A DNA stretch of 7,165 nucleotides from Oscillospiraceae bacterium (GTDB lineage Bacteria > Bacillota_A > Clostridia > Oscillospirales > Ruminococcaceae), in assembly GCA_017400025.1 (NCBI GenBank), contig JAFQAF010000267.1, forward strand, positions 1 to 7,165, given 5' to 3'. The position numbers and the translations under genes were made by a program. This document shows positions 5,554 through 7,165 of this stretch, piece after piece. The notes below the pieces were generated by a model that worked only from the letters and a program-made list of their open reading frames with translations, did no database searches and was not told the origin of the DNA. The stretch's first letter is position 1, and each line of letters begins with the position of its first letter.

Positions 5554-7017
5554 ATGGAGAGATATAAAAAAATAACCCTTTTGCATTCCAATGATATGCA
5601 CGGGGATTTTACTGCAGAAACAGTGGACGAAAAACTGACAGGTGGCGTCAGTCTGTTGTCAGGCTATATCAGCAGAGTGAGAAAAGAAGAAAAAAATACA
5701 GTTTACTGCATAGCAGGGGATATGTTCCGCGGGTCAGTAATAGATTCTGACTACAAGGGCATCAGTACCATTGAGATTATGAATGCAATTTCACCGGACG
5801 TGGTTACTCTGGGCAACCACGAAATCGACTATGGCCTTTCACATCTGCTGTTTCTTGAAAAATGTGCAAAGTTTCCGATTATAAACGCAAATCTGTACAT
5901 AAAGTCAAATTTTACCCGTCTGTTTAACCCTTGCAAAATAATTGAAATTGACGGTATGAAAATACTGTTTATCGGTATTATCACCGAGGAAGTAATTGCA
6001 CAGGCGAAAAAAGATGAGCTGATTGGTTCCTTTGTGGATATACATGAGGCAGCGGCAGAAATAGGCAGAATATGCAATGCCTATAATTCCACTGATATTG
6101 ACTTTACGGTGCTGCTTACCCATATCGGCTTTGAAGAAGACAAACAGCTGGCTGCAATACTGGACAGTGACTGGGGTGTGGATATTATTATCGGCGGGCA
6201 TTCCCACACCTTCCTTGAAAAACCGGAAATTGTAAATGGTATTCCAATAGTACAGGCAGGTACAGGCACAGACTGTATAGGCCGTTTTGATCTTGTGGTT
6301 GACACACAGGAAAACTGTATTGATAGCTATAACTGGCAGTCTGTTGAAATAAATGAACACAACTGCGTGTCCGACCCGGAAATTGAAAAGGTTCTGAACA
6401 GGTATAAATCTGAAACTGACAAAAAATACGGCAGGGTTATTACCCGTTTCAACAGACGGCTTACCCACCCGGACAGATACAGGGAGACAGAGCTGGGTGG
6501 TCTGCTGTCAGACATACTGCAGGAAAGCCTGGGGCTGGATATTATGCTGATGGGCAGCGGAGGCATACGACTGAAAGAAATGGGTCCGCTGGTTACATTT
6601 GCAGATTTTACCCGGTGCCTGCCTTATGATGACCCGGTATATATGCTTACAGTCACAGGCAGTCAGCTGAAAAAGATGATGCTGTATGTGCTGCGTGACG
6701 AAGTATGGCAGGGTGCCCATACAGAATTCTATCAGCTTTCAAAAGGTCTGAAAGTGGTTTATGACAGGCCAAAAAAACAGCTGCTGGAATTTTCTTTCAA
6801 TGGCATACTGATAACAGACAGCCAGCTGTTTAAAATCGGTCTGGAAAAATATCATTTTGTGAATTTTGAAGAATTTCTTGGCATACCTCTGGCAGAGGTG
6901 GAGGCAAACAGGAAAATCACAGTGGTTTCCACATCCGAAAAAGATGTAATAGAAGAATATCTTACCACTCATCAGCATCTTGACCGTGAAACAGACGGCA
7001 GGCTGACACTTATATAA
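5554..7017 (+). CDS. Cytosolic metallophosphatase/5'-nucleotidase
   Basis: This 487-residue enzyme belongs to the calcineurin-like metallophosphatase superfamily, UshA/5'-nucleotidase branch, which hydrolyses nucleotides and related phosphate esters using two metal ions. All expected ligand motifs are present: 'SNDMHGD' (Asp14, His16), 'AGDMFRGS' (Asp56), 'GNHEIDYG' (Asn88, His89), 'LTHIG' (His190) and 'GGHSHT' (His216, His218). Residues from about 295 to the end form the 5_nucleotid_C substrate-binding domain, with 'GSGGIR' (334-339) where many relatives have 'NSGGIR'. Unlike UshA, it has no signal peptide and should stay in the cytosol, as does the B. subtilis homologue YunD. The N-terminal domain strongly resembles a group of uncharacterised clostridial enzymes of about 490 residues. 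It sits 16 bases after one lipoprotein gene and 32 bases before another, so co-transcription is likely. The catalytic class is firm; the natural substrate cannot be read from sequence. Confidence 0.93.
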   Translation: MERYKKITLLHSNDMHGDFTAETVDEKLTGGVSLLSGYISRVRKEEKNTVYCIAGDMFRGSVIDSDYKGISTIEIMNAISPDVVTLGNHEIDYGLSHLLFLEKCAKFPIINANLYIKSNFTRLFNPCKIIEIDGMKILFIGIITEEVIAQAKKDELIGSFVDIHEAAAEIGRICNAYNSTDIDFTVLLTHIGFEEDKQLAAILDSDWGVDIIIGGHSHTFLEKPEIVNGIPIVQAGTGTDCIGRFDLVVDTQENCIDSYNWQSVEINEHNCVSDPEIEKVLNRYKSETDKKYGRVITRFNRRLTHPDRYRETELGGLLSDILQESLGLDIMLMGSGGIRLKEMGPLVTFADFTRCLPYDDPVYMLTVTGSQLKKMMLYVLRDEVWQGAHTEFYQLSKGLKVVYDRPKKQLLEFSFNGILITDSQLFKIGLEKYHFVNFEEFLGIPLAEVEANRKITVVSTSEKDVIEEYLTTHQHLDRETDGRLTLI

Positions 7018-7033
7018 TAAATTATTTCTTTCA

Positions 7034-7040
7034 GAAGGAG
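7034..7040 (+). promoter_or_regulatory. Ribosome binding site of the right-edge lipoprotein
   Basis: GAAGGAG is 9 bases before ATG at 7050. No stem-loop or T run lies in the 32-base gap after the nucleotidase stop, which suggests read-through transcription. Confidence 0.65.
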
Positions 7041-7049
7041 TTGAATTAT

Positions 7050-7165
7050 ATGAAAAAATTATTGGCTTTATTACTCACTTTTGCTATGGTGCTGTCTATG
7101 GCAGCCTGCAGTACGTCGGGTGAAACTTCACAGGGAGACAATCAGCCACAGACAGGCACACAGCA
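7050..7165 (+). CDS. Second lipoprotein, N-terminal fragment at the window edge
   Basis: Only 38 codons are present and the frame is open at the right edge. The N terminus is a clear lipoprotein signal peptide: Lys2-Lys3, a Leu-rich core (4-16), and a MAAC lipobox with Cys20 as the predicted lipidated residue. A Ser/Thr/Gln/Gly-rich linker follows. In Clostridia this N terminus is frequent on solute-binding proteins of ABC transporters, but it also occurs on many other lipoproteins, so the family cannot be named from this fragment. It follows the nucleotidase gene by 32 bases with no terminator, and is probably part of the same operon. The signal peptide is similar in length and design to that of the large lipoprotein at 3063. 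Confidence 0.8.
   Translation, partial: MKKLLALLLTFAMVLSMAACSTSGETSQGDNQPQTGTQ

Noticed and set aside
5905..6468. Minus-strand frame of 187 codons inside the nucleotidase gene
   Set aside because: It is the antisense of conserved catalytic motifs of the nucleotidase and shows no family features of its own.

Overview
The window looks like chromosomal DNA of an anaerobic Gram-positive bacterium of the class Clostridia, probably a gut member of the Lachnospiraceae or Oscillospiraceae. Three things point there: strong AAGGAGG-type ribosome binding sites before almost every gene, short Lys-Lys-led lipoprotein signal peptides ending in a VAC or AAC lipobox, and proteins typical of gut Clostridia (zinc-ribbon proteins with an 'IGEFYYDFF' N-terminal region, a cytosolic metallophosphatase/5'-nucleotidase, Big2/TPR lipoproteins). 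The genus cannot be fixed from this stretch. No tRNA, rRNA, insertion sequence or CRISPR array was seen.

Layout. Bases 1-827 (minus strand) hold the first 275 codons of a polytopic membrane protein that runs off the left edge. Bases 828-1144 are a very AT-rich divergent intergenic region with a plausible minus-strand promoter, a possible plus-strand -10 box and several short palindromes. From 1145 to the right edge all genes are on the plus strand and closely spaced: a 91-residue stand-alone LuxR/GerE-type DNA-binding protein (1145-1420), a 189-residue coiled-coil protein ending in one zinc ribbon (1435-2004), a 313-residue protein with two zinc ribbons and an unassigned C-terminal domain (2007-2948), a 114-base gap with a strong stem-loop (2989-3026), an 824-residue lipoprotein with a Big2-like domain and TPR repeats (3063-5537), a 487-residue cytosolic metallophosphatase/5'-nucleotidase (5554-7017), and the first 38 codons of a second lipoprotein (7050-7165, open at the right edge).

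How they may work together. The gaps are 14, 2, 114, 16 and 32 bases, so the plus-strand genes are probably one transcription unit, perhaps with a processing or attenuation point at the stem-loop. The small LuxR-type protein is the natural candidate regulator of the unit. The divergent membrane gene resembles the MFS-like membrane half of regulators that carry a LuxR helix-turn-helix at the C terminus, so both genes may belong to one regulatory locus; the end of that protein lies outside the window. The rest combines two cytosolic zinc-ribbon proteins, surface lipoproteins and an intracellular nucleotidase. No described pathway is recognised in this combination, and any joint function is inference.
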